DNA of 7,875 bases from Clostridia bacterium (GTDB lineage Bacteria; Bacillota; Clostridia; Oscillospirales; Acutalibacteraceae), in the NCBI GenBank assembly GCA_017519685.1, contig JAFWRV010000097.1, positions 1 to 7,875 on the forward strand, read 5' to 3'. The stretch's first letter is position 1. Every line of letters starts with the position of its first letter. A program made the translations under genes and the position numbers. A model generated the notes under the pieces. That model was not told where the DNA came from. It worked only from the letters and a program-made list of their open reading frames with translations, and searched no databases. Of the stretch, positions 6,923 through 7,875 are shown piece after piece.

Positions 6923-7774
6923 TTATTTGCGCTTTCTGAGAGTGAAATCTTTTGCTGCAAGCGCTTCATAGATTTTCATTCCGATTAAAGTCAGGATAAA
7001 TGAAACAAGTCCGCCGACGGCAACGTCGCTGAGATAATGAGCGCCCATAACCAGACGGGTTATCGCTACGGCAGTAGTATAGCAGAAAGCGGCGCCGAAG
7101 CAGAGCGGCCGATTTCTCTGAAGCTTTTTGCTGATATAGGGCAGAAACATTATAAGATAAGACACGCCGGCTCCTGCGGTGTGACCGCTCGGGAAGGAAT
7201 GGTCTCCGGTGTTTCCGTTTACCGTCAGCCAGTTTGTAAACCGGGAATAGTCCGCGTCAAGGTCGCGGAAACGCACCCTGCCCCAAAACGTCTTCATCAA
7301 TGTGATAATTCCCGCCTGAAGCGCCATGACGGCAATTCCGATAAACGCCATCGCTATAAGAGGCCTTCTGTATTTTTTCGGGATATCGATAAATTTGAGA
7401 GTGAAAAGAAAAACAAGCGCGATTCCGACTCCGAAGATTATTCCGAAGCCGAATGAAAAATCGTTTTCCTCAAACAGTCTTCTTGAAATGAAATCGCCGA
7501 GATATCCTCCTGCGGCAACAGTCAGAATGCCGAAAACAACCTTCTGCCATTTTTTCTGAAAACACTTTGTCAGAAACGCTCCGGCAACGGTCAGAAGAAC
7601 CGAGGCGGGCATTTCTCCGGTGGCGGCAAACCAGTTGGCAACAAGATTTGACGTGTTATTCAGGGCGATGTCCATCTGAAGATCCCTGAAATATGCGACT
7701 ATGAGAGCCGCGGCGGTAAGGACCAGATAAATAACTGCTTCCGGTCTGTACTTTTTCAATAATTTCTGTTCCAT
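6923..7774 (-). CDS. PAP2-family membrane phosphatase
   Basis: This is a 283-residue integral membrane protein. Hydrophobic segments lie at roughly 13-29, 54-68, 79-97, 108-128, 137-158, 199-215, 223-243 and 249-267, and the C-terminus is basic (LRKRK). The three PAP2 phosphatase motifs are in order: KTFWGRVRF (161-169), PSGH (195-198, in HSFPSGHTAGAG), and R240 to H246 to D250 in TRLVMGAHYLSD. Members hydrolyse lipid phosphates or pyrophosphates, such as undecaprenyl pyrophosphate, phosphatidylglycerol phosphate or phosphatidate, at the outer membrane-face active site. The exact substrate cannot be told here. The first motif ends in RF rather than the consensus RP, while the catalytic histidines are intact. 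The ATG at 7774 follows AAAGGAG by 5 nt. The gene has its own terminator and appears to be a separate transcription unit from the recJ operon. Confidence 0.92.
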   Translation of the reverse strand: MEQKLLKKYRPEAVIYLVLTAAALIVAYFRDLQMDIALNNTSNLVANWFAATGEMPASVLLTVAGAFLTKCFQKKWQKVVFGILTVAAGGYLGDFISRRLFEENDFSFGFGIIFGVGIALVFLFTLKFIDIPKKYRRPLIAMAFIGIAVMALQAGIITLMKTFWGRVRFRDLDADYSRFTNWLTVNGNTGDHSFPSGHTAGAGVSYLIMFLPYISKKLQRNRPLCFGAAFCYTTAVAITRLVMGAHYLSDVAVGGLVSFILTLIGMKIYEALAAKDFTLRKRK

Positions 7775-7828
7775 AATTTCTCCTTTGAATCAATCCCGCA
7801 AGATACCCGTTACCTTATCGGAATTGAC

Positions 7829-7858
7829 ATTATGTATTGTGAATTTCTGCCGTCATAA
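7829..7858 (-). promoter_or_regulatory. Weak candidate promoter of the PAP2 gene
   Basis: The 101 bp upstream of the PAP2 gene hold no gene. On the minus strand CATAAT (7829-7834) could be a -10 box, with TTATGA (7853-7858) 18 bp upstream as a poor -35. This would give a leader of about 50 nt. The match is weak, and the real promoter may lie beyond the window edge. Confidence 0.25.
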
Positions 7859-7875
7859 ACATAAAAATATGAATT

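Noticed and set aside
7037..7456. 139-codon open frame on the plus strand
   Set aside because: It is antisense to the PAP2 gene and composed of low-complexity polar residues. It is a shadow frame.
7824..7829. Perfect TTGACA on the plus strand
   Set aside because: No acceptable -10 box lies 16-18 bp downstream, and no plus-strand gene follows in the window.
1..7875. A hidden novel system, mobile element, CRISPR array or RNA gene
   Set aside because: All but about 240 bases are covered by six recognisable housekeeping genes in compact arrangement. The remaining bases hold a promoter, a terminator and a short upstream region. No repeats, tRNA-like folds or transposase motifs were seen.

Overview
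The window is an ordinary bacterial housekeeping segment with every gene on the minus strand, so the biology reads from right to left. Gene content and order (recJ, rel, dtd, MBL-fold hydrolase, hemZ), AGGAGG-type ribosome sites, a single long bifunctional Rel and a HemZ-type radical SAM protein all point to a Firmicute. A clostridial relative such as a gut Oscillospiraceae or Lachnospiraceae-like anaerobe is most likely. That placement is inferred from gene order and protein motifs recalled from memory, not from a database search.

Layout from right to left. Positions 7775-7875 are an AT-rich upstream region with only a weak promoter candidate. Positions 6923-7774 encode a multi-pass PAP2-family membrane phosphatase, followed by a clear intrinsic terminator (6878-6899 plus a T-rich tail). 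A strong sigma-A-type promoter (TTGAAT, 17 bp, TATAAT; 6819-6847) then starts a tightly packed five-gene operon: recJ (4751-6790), rel (2487-4748), dtd (2027-2485), an MBL-fold hydrolase (1375-2022) and hemZ (1-1378). hemZ runs off the left edge and lacks its C-terminal end. The junctions are 2 nt, 1 nt, 4 nt and a 4-nt overlap, so the five genes are very probably co-transcribed and translationally coupled. There is no gene-free stretch longer than 300 bases.

Functionally the operon groups single-strand DNA repair (RecJ), (p)ppGpp synthesis and hydrolysis (Rel), removal of D-amino acids from mischarged tRNA (Dtd), a glyoxalase-II-like metallohydrolase of unknown substrate, and a radical SAM coproporphyrinogen dehydrogenase homologue. 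The grouping is a conserved Firmicutes neighbourhood rather than one pathway.

I found no mobile element, CRISPR array, RNA gene, toxin-antitoxin pair or defence island, and nothing that looks like an undescribed system. The points worth a second look are modest: a roughly 15-residue insertion in the hydrolase domain of Rel, a TTG start for hemZ, no apt gene between recJ and rel, a KX6RF variant of the first PAP2 motif, and a 14-bp AT-only palindrome next to the operon promoter.
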